A DNA stretch of 35,947 nt, from assembly GCA_002794105.1 (NCBI GenBank), contig PHFL01000058.1, forward strand, positions 30,591 to 66,537. The letters are read 5' to 3'. Numbering within the stretch: the first letter of the stretch is position 1; each line of letters opens with the position of its first letter. Positions 24,735 to 32,890 of this stretch are shown piece by piece. Source of the stretch: Candidatus Thermochlorobacter aerophilus (lineage in GTDB: Bacteria; Bacteroidota; Chlorobiia; Chlorobiales; Thermochlorobacteraceae). The notes under the pieces were generated by a model, which saw only the letters and a list, made by a program, of their open reading frames with translations, did no database searches and was not told the origin of the DNA. Made by a program: the position numbers and the translations under genes.

Positions 24735-25556
24735 ATGGCAACTGTGGAGAAAAATCCTCTATTGCACATCGTCAAGCTCCAACTTCTGGATGATGAATTG
24801 GACGCCATCCTAAGCGAGCAAAAAGGTCTGCCCGAAGAAATTAGCGCGCTGGAAGAACAAATTGCACAACTGACCCGCCAATTGGAAGAGCGCACCAGAC
24901 GCATTGAAGAAAATCAGGCTAAGCGCATTGCCTTGCGTGCAGAGATAAAAGAGTCGCAGGAAAAAATCAAAAAGTATAAAGAAGCGCAAACCAAAGCACG
25001 CAACAATAAAGAATATGATGCGCTCTCAAAGCAAATTGAATTTGAAGAACAAGAAATCAAGCGTGCTGAATCACAAATTCGTGCCATTGAGGCACTCGAA
25101 GAGCAATTTGCCCAGCTTGAAAAGAAAGGCAAAGAACTGCTGGCAGAAAATCGCCTCGATGAACTGACAGCAGATATGTACCCAACCGATGAGCTCAAGA
25201 AAAATCTCGCCGAGTGTCAAAGCGAACTCAAGCGCAAGCAAAAAGAACTCGACACGATTATCAAGAACACACAAGACGATGTCAATGCACTAAAGCGCAA
25301 AATCAAAAAGCAGCGCGAGATTGTGGAATTACACGCCAAGCATTTACTGATTAAGTACGACCAACTGCGTCGCGGCAATATCCAAAACGTAGTTGTCAAG
25401 TTCAGTCGTAACGCATGTAGCGGTTGCAATACACGTGTGCCTGCAAGCCGACACGCTTTCATTTACCAAGGCGGATTTTATTCGTGTGAAACCTGTGGCA
25501 GAATTGTCGTGCATGAGCGGCTCTTTGAAGAGCTAACTGTCGTGACGAGCGAGTAG
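24735..25556 (+). CDS. Coiled-coil protein with C-terminal C4 zinc ribbon
   Basis: 273 residues from ATG 24735 (MATVEKNPLLHIVKLQLLDDEL). Residues of about 10-200 form a long antiparallel-type coiled coil rich in E, K and Q. The C-terminal zinc ribbon has CSGC and CETC cysteine pairs (FSRNACSGCNTRVPA and YSCETCGRIVV). This matches the widespread bacterial family annotated as a putative nucleic-acid-binding Zn-ribbon protein (CdsZ in chlamydiae), whose role is not settled. The gap from tRNA-Leu holds two small hairpins, a GCCCC/GGGGC stem at 24577-24591 and a 10 bp stem with one mismatch at 24613-24643, without a T-tract. No strong ribosome-binding site is present. Confidence 0.85.
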   Translation: MATVEKNPLLHIVKLQLLDDELDAILSEQKGLPEEISALEEQIAQLTRQLEERTRRIEENQAKRIALRAEIKESQEKIKKYKEAQTKARNNKEYDALSKQIEFEEQEIKRAESQIRAIEALEEQFAQLEKKGKELLAENRLDELTADMYPTDELKKNLAECQSELKRKQKELDTIIKNTQDDVNALKRKIKKQREIVELHAKHLLIKYDQLRRGNIQNVVVKFSRNACSGCNTRVPASRHAFIYQGGFYSCETCGRIVVHERLFEELTVVTSE

Positions 25557-25604
25557 AACTCGCATTCCTGAAACATTTCCCTAAACGCGTGCGACCTACA
25601 TCCT

Positions 25605-26276
25605 TCAAAAAACAAACGGCACTAACCGTTTGGTCCGGCGCATGTAGCGTTCATACTCCTCACCAAATTGCTGCAAGAGCATCGCTTCTTCAATCCTGAT
25701 ACGAATGCCAAACCACAAAGCACATACAGCCCCAAGTAAAAGCGTTGCCCAAAAGCTCTGAAACAGTATCATATGCCCCAAAAACAGCAAGATGTAGCTG
25801 GTATAAATTGGATGCCGCACCAAGCGGTAAATGCCACTCGTGACCAAGTGATGTCCATCTTGAATGACAAGTCTATCCCAAAACCGTCCAAGTTCCTTTA
25901 CTGCAAGTCGGTTAACTGCTATTGCCGCAAGCATTAACATCAGTCCAAGACCGCTCCACACCCACTGCGGCGACTGGCAGTGCGAATAGTCGTAGATGGC
26001 AAGCCAATGTGCTCCACCTAATCCCAGAAATTGAAGCGGATAAGCAATTGCCCCATATACACTTTTGACCTGTGCGTCGCGTTGGCGAGGCGTAAGCCGA
26101 CCATGCTTGCGCACACGTTCAACCGTGCTAAGAAAAAAGACAAAGTATAGCGCAAAAGCAAGCCAGACGAATGCGGACGCCAGCAGATTGCAAAACAAGG
26201 CAGGCACAAGGATAAGGCTGGCTACAGCAAGGGCTAACATAAAAAGTAAAAATGCTGTCTCAAACAGCGTGCGCAT
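25605..26276 (-). CDS. Isoprenylcysteine carboxyl methyltransferase-like membrane methyltransferase
   Basis: 223 residues with five or so membrane helices. The C-terminal half has the signature of the ICMT/PEMT/NnrU group: LVTSGIYRLVRHPIYTSYILLFLG (GxYxxxRHPxY) and an ending EEAMLLQQFGEEYERYMRRTKRLVPFVF (E, EYxxYxxxT, P). Eukaryotic relatives methylate prenylated cysteine or phosphatidylethanolamine using SAM; most bacterial members have no known substrate. A clear AAGGAG ribosome-binding site precedes the ATG. It diverges from egtB, and converges on the zinc-ribbon gene. Confidence 0.85.
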   Translation of the reverse strand: MRTLFETAFLLFMLALAVASLILVPALFCNLLASAFVWLAFALYFVFFLSTVERVRKHGRLTPRQRDAQVKSVYGAIAYPLQFLGLGGAHWLAIYDYSHCQSPQWVWSGLGLMLMLAAIAVNRLAVKELGRFWDRLVIQDGHHLVTSGIYRLVRHPIYTSYILLFLGHMILFQSFWATLLLGAVCALWFGIRIRIEEAMLLQQFGEEYERYMRRTKRLVPFVF

Positions 26277-26451
26277 TGTTTTCTCCTTGAAATGTTTGCA
26301 AATTGTTAATCAAAAATACTACAGAGTTGGCACACATCAAGAGCACAAAGAACCCCCTATTCAAAAAACGAAATAACGGAAAGTTGAAGTTTATGAGCAT
26401 ACATGTGCTTGTGGCGCAGTTAGTGTAGGCAGTGCTGCAAAATTTTCGCAA

Positions 26452-27744
26452 ATGCACAAAGACAACACGATGACACAAAAGCAGCTGTCTGAACAATTCC
26501 TCAACGTGCGTCGGCAAACCGAGAGCTTATGTGCCCCATTAGAAATTGAAGATTATGTAGTGCAACCGATTGTCGATGTCAGTCCGCCGAAGTGGCACTT
26601 GGCGCACACCACTTGGTTTTTTGAAACCTTTGTGCTTCAGCGCTATGTGCCAGCATACAAGCCGTTTCATCCGCTCTACAGCTTTCTTTTCAATTCATAC
26701 TACAATTCTGTGGGAGCACGCACCTTACGCTCAGAGCGTGGGCATCTGTCGCGTCCTACGGTCAAAGAAGTGTATGCTTATCGCCATGCCATTACTGAAC
26801 AGGTGCATGAGCTAATTTATCGCATAGCGGAAGCATCGTGGCAGGAATTTGCTGATGTGATGAACTTAGGCATACACCATGAGCAGCAGCATCAGGAGTT
26901 GCTGGTCACAGACATCAAGTTTATTCTCTACACCAATCCGCTGCGTCCAGCGTATCAGAACATCGCGTTGGAAGATAGAAGTGAAACCATCCCAGCAACA
27001 TTTATCTCCTTCCCTGCAGGAACCTACTGTATCGGACATAAAGGCGAAGGGTTCTGCTTTGATAATGAATTACCGCATCATCAAGTGTTTCTTGGTGAAT
27101 TTCGGTTGATGAATCGATTGGTCACAAATGGGGAGTTTCTGGAGTTTGTCGAAAGCGGAGGATACCAAGACTTTCGACACTGGCTATCGGATGGCTGGGA
27201 TACGGTGCAGCGTGAGCGGTGGCAAGCTCCGCTATATTGGGAAAAGCGAGATGGCGAGTGGTATGAATTTACAATGAGCGGACTCGTGCCACTGCGTAAA
27301 AATGCCCCAGTGGCGCATATCAGTTACTATGAAGCAGAAGCTTTTGCCAGTTGGAGTGGCAAGCGACTTCCAACTGAATTTGAGTGGGAAGTGGCAGCAC
27401 AGCACCTAGCGCATAATCATGAGCAAGCCAATTTGCTGGAAAGCCAATGGCTATCGCCAGTGCCCATAGAGACGCATACAGCAAATGGTCAGTCCTCGCT
27501 TTGGCAAATGCTTGGCGATGTGTGGGAGTGGACCATGAGTGCCTACTTGCCGTATCCCGGCTACACAAAGGCAACAGGAGCATTTGGCGAGTATAACGGC
27601 AAGTTTATGATTAACCAAATGACTCTGCGTGGTGGCTCCTGCGCCACCCCACGAAGCCATATCCGATATACTTACCGCAACTTCTTTCAACCCGATAAAC
27701 GATGGCAGTTTTCTGGAGTACGTTTAGCCGATAATCCAGCCTAA
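26452..27744 (+). CDS. egtB: Ergothioneine biosynthesis sulfoxide synthase EgtB
   Basis: 430 residues; a second in-frame ATG at 26470 is also possible. The N-terminal DinB-like domain has WHLAHTTWFFETF (His52 or its neighbour) and IHHEQQHQELL (His143 and His147), which match the three iron ligands of EgtB. The C-terminal sulfatase-modifying-factor/FGE-like domain has PAGTYCIGHKG, FRLMNRLVTNGEFLEFVE, LPTEFEWEVAA, MLGDVWEWTMSAY and the ending LRGGSCATPRSHIR, FSGVRLADN. It uses O2 and non-haem iron to join trimethylhistidine to a cysteine donor. The SCATPRSHIR and RWQFSG ending resembles, from memory, the cysteine-using type II enzymes such as that of Chloracidobacterium. It lies 12 bp before egtD in an operon. 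Confidence 0.95.
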   Translation: MHKDNTMTQKQLSEQFLNVRRQTESLCAPLEIEDYVVQPIVDVSPPKWHLAHTTWFFETFVLQRYVPAYKPFHPLYSFLFNSYYNSVGARTLRSERGHLSRPTVKEVYAYRHAITEQVHELIYRIAEASWQEFADVMNLGIHHEQQHQELLVTDIKFILYTNPLRPAYQNIALEDRSETIPATFISFPAGTYCIGHKGEGFCFDNELPHHQVFLGEFRLMNRLVTNGEFLEFVESGGYQDFRHWLSDGWDTVQRERWQAPLYWEKRDGEWYEFTMSGLVPLRKNAPVAHISYYEAEAFASWSGKRLPTEFEWEVAAQHLAHNHEQANLLESQWLSPVPIETHTANGQSSLWQMLGDVWEWTMSAYLPYPGYTKATGAFGEYNGKFMINQMTLRGGSCATPRSHIRYTYRNFFQPDKRWQFSGVRLADNPA

Positions 27745-27756
27745 CCTTTAGAAGCT

Positions 27757-28761
27757 ATGATGCAACAACACCACACGGCAACACCATCACACACACATAA
27801 CCAATTGCAAGAGACTAAGTGGCAGAAAAAACTGCTCTCGGATGTGCTCAAGGGCTTATCTGCAACACCCAAACGCCTGCCAAGCAAGTACTTCTATGAT
27901 GATGAAGGCATCAGGCTGTTTCAAAAAATTATGGCGCTACCTGAGTATTACCTTACACGCGCCGAAATGGAAATTCTCAATCATTACCGAGATGAAATGG
28001 TTCAGTGCGTTGCTGACCAGCCCTTCACGCTCATTGAGCTGGGCGCAGGAGATGGCACAAAAACCAGCATCTTGATTGAAAGCATACTGAAAGTGCAACC
28101 CCACTGCCTCTATGTGCCGATTGACATTTCCACGCATGCAATTGAACTGCTGACCCAAAGCTTGACAAAACAGTTTCCAACGCTACACGTGCAGGGCATT
28201 GCCGACGAATATGCCCGCGCCCTTGGGCATCTGAGCAAGCTGACCACTCAGCGCAAGGTTGTGCTATTTCTGGGCTCGAACATTGGCAATTTCACAAAAC
28301 AGCAGGCATACACATTTCTCAAAAGCGTGCGGCGAAGACTTCAGCCGGGCGATTGGCTACTTATCGGATTCGACCTAAAAAAGGATATTCCCACGCTCAT
28401 TCGTGCCTATAGCGATGCGGCAGGCGTTACACGAGAATTTAACTTCAATTTGCTCCGACGACTCAACCGCGAACTACAAGCCAACTTCGACCTTAGCACC
28501 TTCGAGCACTACGCCACTTACAACCCCATACTCGGCGCCATGGAAAGCTACCTCATTAGCAAAAAAGCACAAACTGTCTGCATCAAAGCCGCAGGGCGCA
28601 CCATCACACTCGATGCGTTTGAGCCAATCCATACCGAATACTCTTTCAAGTATTCAGAGCGTGAAATCAAAAACTTCGCAGCCGCCACTGGCTTTGAGAG
28701 CGTAAAAAATTTCTATGACCAAAAACATCAATTCGTCGATGCACTCTGGCGCGCTGTCTAA
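27757..28761 (+). CDS. egtD: L-histidine N-alpha-methyltransferase EgtD
   Basis: 334 residues, family length about 320. LSATPKRLPSKYFYDDEGIRLFQKIMALPEYYLTRAEMEIL in outline is the conserved EgtD N-terminus. LIELGAGDGTKTSILIES is the SAM-binding loop; YVPIDISTHAIE, VLFLGSNIGNFT, LLIGFDLKKDI and the end INTEYS-like IHTEYSFKYS match the family. The enzyme methylates histidine three times to give hercynine, the substrate of EgtB. A histidine/threonine-rich head of about 20 residues precedes the conserved part. It is cotranscribed with egtB. EgtE-type lyase, EgtA and EgtC are not in the window, so the final cleavage must be done elsewhere. Confidence 0.96.
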   Translation: MMQQHHTATPSHTHNQLQETKWQKKLLSDVLKGLSATPKRLPSKYFYDDEGIRLFQKIMALPEYYLTRAEMEILNHYRDEMVQCVADQPFTLIELGAGDGTKTSILIESILKVQPHCLYVPIDISTHAIELLTQSLTKQFPTLHVQGIADEYARALGHLSKLTTQRKVVLFLGSNIGNFTKQQAYTFLKSVRRRLQPGDWLLIGFDLKKDIPTLIRAYSDAAGVTREFNFNLLRRLNRELQANFDLSTFEHYATYNPILGAMESYLISKKAQTVCIKAAGRTITLDAFEPIHTEYSFKYSEREIKNFAAATGFESVKNFYDQKHQFVDALWRAV

Positions 28762-28789
28762 TTTTGACAACGCTATCAAAAACAGCCGT

Positions 28790-29776
28790 TCAAGTTGAGG
28801 CGGAGCTATGGGACACAAAGAGTAGCAAATCGCCTTTCCAGACGACTTCAAGGCGTGAATTGACGACGACTTTCCGACCTGATTGCCGCCGAAGTAAATC
28901 GGTCAAGCGCCCAAGCAATTGTGCCGTTGGAGAGACATTGAACTCCTGCAAAGCGCGCTTGAACAATTCCTTTTGCTCAAACACCGTGAGAGCTTTAAGC
29001 GCCTCAACATCAAAGGCGTGCTGCTTGAAAGATAAGCCTTTTTTCTTCATCAAGGTTTGAACATGGCGCTCGACAAACTCGGAGAGCTCTTCGACATGTT
29101 GCGAGAAACGTAGCAAGCTGGGAATGAGCTTGTGCTCGAAGCGCTTTTCAAGCAGGGGAATGACTTTGTGGCGGATAAAATTGCGGTCGAAGTCCGTTTG
29201 GAAGTTTGTGCGGTCGACACGGTAGGCAATGTTGCGCTCTTTGAGATAGGCAAGAAGGTCGGCGCGTTCAAAGGGCAGAAGGGGGCGGATGATAGGTCCG
29301 CGCCGTTCAGGAATGCCAGAAAGCCCAAGCAGTGAAGCGCCGCGAAAAAAGTTGAAGAGCACAGTTTCGGCATTATCGCCAGCGTGGTGTGCCGTAGCAA
29401 GTTTGCTGAAGTGTTGCTCATGCATCACTTTTTGGAAAAAGTCATACCGCAGATTGCGCGCCATTTCTTCAATGGAAAGTTTGGCACTTTTAGCAAGTTG
29501 TGCCGTAGGAAAACGCTGAGTAAAGAGCGCAATCCCCAGTGCATCACAAACCTTTTGGCAAAATCGTTCATCGCCCAGACTGGCACGAGCGCGAAGTTGA
29601 AAATTGCAGTGTGCCGCCGCAAGCTCAAGTTTGAGCACAGGACGAATGGCATAAAGTAGATGCAAAAGCGCTGTCGAGTCAGCGCCGCCTGAAAAGGCTA
29701 CCAACACACGGTCGCCTTTCTCAAAGAACCGGCGAGTTTGACAATGCTCTAAAAATTTTTTCTCAAAGCGATGCAT
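28790..29776 (-). CDS. tilS: tRNA(Ile)-lysidine synthase TilS
   Basis: 328 residues. The PP-loop is VLVAFSGGADSTALLHLL with SGGADST at 29-35; LAAAHCNFQLR, ATAHHAGDNAETVLFNFFRG, GLSGIPERRGPIIRPLLPFER and NFIRHKVIPLLEKRF are the diagnostic TilS segments. It converts the wobble cytidine of the tRNA-Ile(CAU) anticodon to lysidine with ATP and lysine, and is essential in nearly all bacteria. The protein is shorter than E. coli TilS (432), ending after the central helical domain, as in the short forms. It converges on egtD with a 28 bp gap and diverges from psd, the two starts being 47 bp apart. Confidence 0.95.
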   Translation of the reverse strand: MHRFEKKFLEHCQTRRFFEKGDRVLVAFSGGADSTALLHLLYAIRPVLKLELAAAHCNFQLRARASLGDERFCQKVCDALGIALFTQRFPTAQLAKSAKLSIEEMARNLRYDFFQKVMHEQHFSKLATAHHAGDNAETVLFNFFRGASLLGLSGIPERRGPIIRPLLPFERADLLAYLKERNIAYRVDRTNFQTDFDRNFIRHKVIPLLEKRFEHKLIPSLLRFSQHVEELSEFVERHVQTLMKKKGLSFKQHAFDVEALKALTVFEQKELFKRALQEFNVSPTAQLLGRLTDLLRRQSGRKVVVNSRLEVVWKGDLLLFVSHSSAST

Positions 29777-29823
29777 GAGCTTCAGACGGTTTCTATTACT
29801 TTTGCGCCAAAATTTTTTGAAGC

Positions 29824-30462
29824 ATGATTACAAAATATGGCTACTCCACTGTAGCAAAAGCAGGCGTCATTTCGCTCTTACTGGTAGTGCTATCCATTAT
29901 GTTACCGCTTGTGCTGGGCGCAGTGTGTGCAACCGCTGGGCTTCTGCTTATGGTCTTTACGCTCCAATTTTTTAGAGACCCAGAGCGAAGACCACCTGAA
30001 AAAGAACGCATTATTCTTTCGCCTGCTGATGGAAAAATTGTGCGCATTGAAGAGACCGAGCATCCATTTTTTCAGGGCAAGGCAAAAATGGTCAGCATTT
30101 TCATGTCGCCACTAAATGTGCATGTCAATCGCAATCCAATTTCAGGCAAGGTTACGCATCTCAAACACATTGAAGGCGAATACATCGCCGCATTTGAACA
30201 TACATCAGGTGAGCGCAATGAGCGAACAGAAATCGGTATTGAAAATGCTGAAGTAAAGGTCTTTCTTAAGCAAATCGCAGGCTATGTGGCGCGGCGAATC
30301 GTGTGCGAACTTTCGCTCAACGATACCGTGCAAATCGGAGAGCGCTTCGGCATGATTAAGTTTGGCTCTCGCGTTGATATTTTCATGCCGCCTCATGTCA
30401 GGCTCTGCATCAAACACGGCGATAGCGTTACCGCTGGCGAAACTATTCTGGCAGAGTATTAG
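29824..30462 (+). CDS. psd: Phosphatidylserine decarboxylase, short (pss-associated) type
   Basis: 212 residues, the length of the short Psd form. Two membrane helices at about residues 12-50 are followed by FFRDPERRPP, ILSPADGKIV, IFMSPLNVHVNRNPISG and YVARRIVC. The self-cleavage site is KFGSRVD, where Ser182 becomes the pyruvoyl group and the chain is cut between Gly181 and Ser182. The product decarboxylates phosphatidylserine to phosphatidylethanolamine at the inner membrane. A phosphatidylserine synthase gene is often next to this form but is not seen here; 188 bp without a clear signal separates it from dacB. Confidence 0.94.
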   Translation: MITKYGYSTVAKAGVISLLLVVLSIMLPLVLGAVCATAGLLLMVFTLQFFRDPERRPPEKERIILSPADGKIVRIEETEHPFFQGKAKMVSIFMSPLNVHVNRNPISGKVTHLKHIEGEYIAAFEHTSGERNERTEIGIENAEVKVFLKQIAGYVARRIVCELSLNDTVQIGERFGMIKFGSRVDIFMPPHVRLCIKHGDSVTAGETILAEY

Positions 30463-30650
30463 CCTGAAAGTCTGAAAGTAACTGTGGCTAAGGCATTGTA
30501 ATACAAAAACTACTGGCACTCTGCTTGCAAAATAGGGCGATTTTACTAAATTTAGCGAGCTTTGAACTAAAGTTGTACCTGAACGCACTGCAGTAACGGT
30601 GCAACAAAAAGCAGTAAGGTAAAAATTCTGCCTAAAAAACCAGTTTAGCA

Positions 30651-32072
30651 ATGCAGCCAAAAACCACACTTGCGGCACGTCTTTTTCGCTTGATGAGCTT
30701 CATGCTACTATGTTTGGTCGTGGCGCAAAGTGCAGAAGCAAATGTCTATAAGCGTCGCCGTCCGAAAGCTGCATTCCCCGTCTCGCTCAAGCTCATGGGT
30801 ACAACGCAAGCAGAGCGCATGGCAGAGTGTGCCGAAAAAATCGAGCAGGTTTTGCAACTGCGAAAGCGCGGCACAATCGGCGTTCTGATTCAGACTGCGG
30901 AGCAAGAAACGATTTTCGAACACCATGCCTACGAACTCTTCAAGCCAGCATCAAATCTAAAACTCATCACTTCGGCAGTTGCAATTGAAAAACTCGGTGC
31001 AGACTATCGCTACCGCACAGATTTCTTCATCGATGGAGAAATCAAAGAGGGTGTGCTTTATGGCAACTTGATTTTGATAGGCAGCACCGACCCCATGCTC
31101 TCTGGATACTTCGACAAAAGCATCAATGAGATTGTCAGCACTTGGATTGATACGCTGCGCCAGCACGGCATTATGAGAATTGAAGGCAATCTGATTCTCG
31201 ACAATAGCTACTACATCGGCAACAGGCATCAAGGCATAAGTGCAGATGAACTTCGCTTCGCGACAGTAGCCAATTTCAGCCGAGCCAATGCACAGCAGCT
31301 GAGCAAGGTCTCGCGTGTGCGTGTCATTAGAACCAAAGATGGCAAAAAGCGTGTGGTGCGGCGCGGCTTTCGGCGAAGAAGTCGCCTGAAAATGGTTACC
31401 GTTGAACCCAACGTCTATTGCGCCAATGCGTTTCTTTCGGCGCTCAAAGAAGCCGGCATGATGCATAAAGACAGTCAGGTCGAGAAAATTTCTTACAGCC
31501 GAAAACTTGACCGCACAAAGTGGAAATATCTTTACTCGCACTACTCGATTTCACTTGCTGAAGCGCTCAAAGCCACAAACAAAAGTTCAGACAATTTTTA
31601 TGCGGACCAACTGCTGCGCACATTAGGCGCAGAGTGCTACGGCGAAGGCACGATTGAGAAGGGATTAGCAGTTGTAACACAGTTCTTGAAAACAGAGGTG
31701 AAGGTCAGCGCCAGTGAGTATAGATTGATGGATGGTTCTGGACTGTCGCACGACAATTGGGTTACCCCACATCTGATTGTGGAGACCATGCGCTACATGC
31801 GCGAGCACAGCAAAGCCTTTCCAGCTTACTACGAATCCTTAGCCATTCCCATGACCGATGGGACGCTTGCAGATAGAATCAATCATCCGCTGGCGCATAA
31901 CATTCGCGCAAAGACCGGCTCGATTACAGGCGTGGTGTCACTTTCTGGATACTTGAAAAGCCGCAGCGGCAAAGAAATGTATTTTTCCATCATCGCCAAT
32001 GGCTTAGGCAGACGCTCCAGACACGCCAAGGCATTAGAAGATACCATCTGCAAACTCCTTCTTGAAATTTAA
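30651..32072 (+). CDS. dacB: D-alanyl-D-alanine carboxypeptidase/endopeptidase, PBP4 (S13 family)
   Basis: 473 residues with a signal peptide (LFRLMSFMLLCLVVAQSAEA, cleavage near 30). Active-site motifs of the S13 penicillin-binding proteins are present: FKPASNLKLITSA with Ser101 and Lys104, KSSDNFYAD with Ser313-x-Asn315, and RAKTGSITG with KTG at 421-423. LYGNLILIGSTDPML is the usual segment after the first motif. The family trims peptidoglycan cross-links in the periplasm. Residues of about 227-247 form a strongly basic insert (many R and K) in the middle domain, which is not typical. The gene is last in the plus-strand run before the repeat region. Confidence 0.92.
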   Translation: MQPKTTLAARLFRLMSFMLLCLVVAQSAEANVYKRRRPKAAFPVSLKLMGTTQAERMAECAEKIEQVLQLRKRGTIGVLIQTAEQETIFEHHAYELFKPASNLKLITSAVAIEKLGADYRYRTDFFIDGEIKEGVLYGNLILIGSTDPMLSGYFDKSINEIVSTWIDTLRQHGIMRIEGNLILDNSYYIGNRHQGISADELRFATVANFSRANAQQLSKVSRVRVIRTKDGKKRVVRRGFRRRSRLKMVTVEPNVYCANAFLSALKEAGMMHKDSQVEKISYSRKLDRTKWKYLYSHYSISLAEALKATNKSSDNFYADQLLRTLGAECYGEGTIEKGLAVVTQFLKTEVKVSASEYRLMDGSGLSHDNWVTPHLIVETMRYMREHSKAFPAYYESLAIPMTDGTLADRINHPLAHNIRAKTGSITGVVSLSGYLKSRSGKEMYFSIIANGLGRRSRHAKALEDTICKLLLEI

Positions 32073-32116
32073 TAGCAACGCTGAAGCGCTAGAAGGGAAG
32101 CATCTACACTGAAAAT

Positions 32117-32160
32117 AGACCTCACCCTGTCTGCCGCAGGCAGACGTCCTTCTGCTTTTG
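32117..32160. repeat. Hairpin repeat element A, copy 1 (degenerate)
   Basis: The block CCTCACCCTGTCTGCCG, then AGGCAGACGTCC, holds a perfect GTCTGCC (32129-32135) / GGCAGAC (32139-32145) hairpin. It recurs about 167 bp to the right. In this copy the second hairpin seen in copy 2 has decayed (CTTCTGCTTTTGAAAGAAG). It lies 45 bp after the dacB stop. It resembles the dispersed intergenic repeats that gene callers often mistake for short coding regions. Confidence 0.8.
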
Positions 32161-32284
32161 AAAGAAGAGGCAGTTTTGGCATTGCCGAAATAAGTTGGGG
32201 TCAAGCTTGGCGGCAACGGTTAAAGTCAAGTTGATTTTAACGGCAAGAAAGCCTTATTCTTGGCGTTGGAACAAAGGTGAGCTT

Positions 32285-32340
32285 AACCTCACCCTGTCTG
32301 CCGTGGGCAGACGTCCCTCTCCTTTTGCAAGGAGAGGGAC
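32285..32340. repeat. Hairpin repeat element A, copy 2 (intact)
   Basis: The same block as at 32117, here complete: GTCTGCC (32296-32302) / GGCAGAC (32306-32312) is followed at once by a second perfect 10 bp hairpin, GTCCCTCTCC (32313-32322) / GGAGAGGGAC (32331-32340). The two adjacent stem-loops suggest an RNA-level or transposition-related structure. About 120 bp between the two copies holds nothing recognisable. Confidence 0.85.
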
Positions 32341-32362
32341 AAGAGGTTGCCATCCCTGACCC

Positions 32363-32834
32363 AGCCATGCTGAGCAAAGCGAAGCATCCACATCGCGCTG
32401 GATTCCTCGCTGGCGCTTGGAATGACAGAAAAAAGTACTCGGAATAACAGGGAAAAAACATTTGGAATGACAGGGAAAAAGCATTCGGAATGACACAGCA
32501 TGTCATGCTGAACGGAGCGCAGCGAAGTGAAGCATCCATGAGTGGATTCCTCGCTGGCGCTTGGAATGACAAAAGAGAGTGTTCGGAATGACATCAGTCT
32601 GTCATGCTGAACGAAGTGAAGCATCCATAAGTGGATTCCTCGCTGACGCTCGGAATGACAAAAAAGAGTGTTCGGAATGACACAGCATGTCATGCTGAAC
32701 GGAGCGCAGCGAAGTGAAGCATCCATGAGTGGATTCCTCACTGGCGTTCGGAATGACAGAGAAAAGTACTCGGAATAACAGGAAAAAAGCGTTCAGAGTG
32801 ATACCACCTTGTCATGCTGAACGGAGGAATGACC
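32363..32834. repeat. Composite dispersed repeat array (five units, nested 22-23 bp tails)
   Basis: Five head units begin at about 32366, 32501, 32600, 32688 and 32810. A full head reads TGTCATGCTGAAC, then a GAAGTGAAGCATCCA segment, then GTGGATTCCTCGCTGGCGC, ending GGAATGACA; the ends are inverted to each other (TGTCAT / ATGACA). Behind each head the GGAATGACA end is repeated with an A/G-rich spacer: at 32419, 32441, 32464 and 32487; at 32563 and 32585; at 32652 and 32674; at 32750, 32772 and, decayed, 32795. Spacings are 22 or 23 bp. The last head is truncated. This is the widespread intergenic repeat type found in many genomes, not coding. It separates two convergent genes. Confidence 0.88.
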
Positions 32835-32890
32835 AATAAAGTGTGCAGAAACATCTGTGTTCTGCCATATAATGACCGAGAAAGGCGTGA

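Larger units (their letters stand above)
32073..32890. other. Gene-free repeat-rich interval between dacB and the T9SS cargo gene
   Basis: 818 bp with no believable gene. Long minus-strand frames here translate to serial VIPSASEE / HGCFTS / SVQHDM type peptides, which are products of the repeats. The parts outside the repeats (32161-32284 and 32835-32890) show no promoter, RNA gene or terminator that I can recognise. Strand-neutral hairpins of element A may end dacB transcription. Confidence 0.75.

Noticed and set aside
32237..32741. Three long minus-strand frames in the repeat region
   Set aside because: They encode repeated peptides made by the dispersed repeats, a well-known source of false genes.
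32363..32834. CRISPR-like regular array
   Set aside because: Repeats are 60-75 bp heads with 22-23 bp tails, the spacers are not unique sequences, and no cas genes are present.
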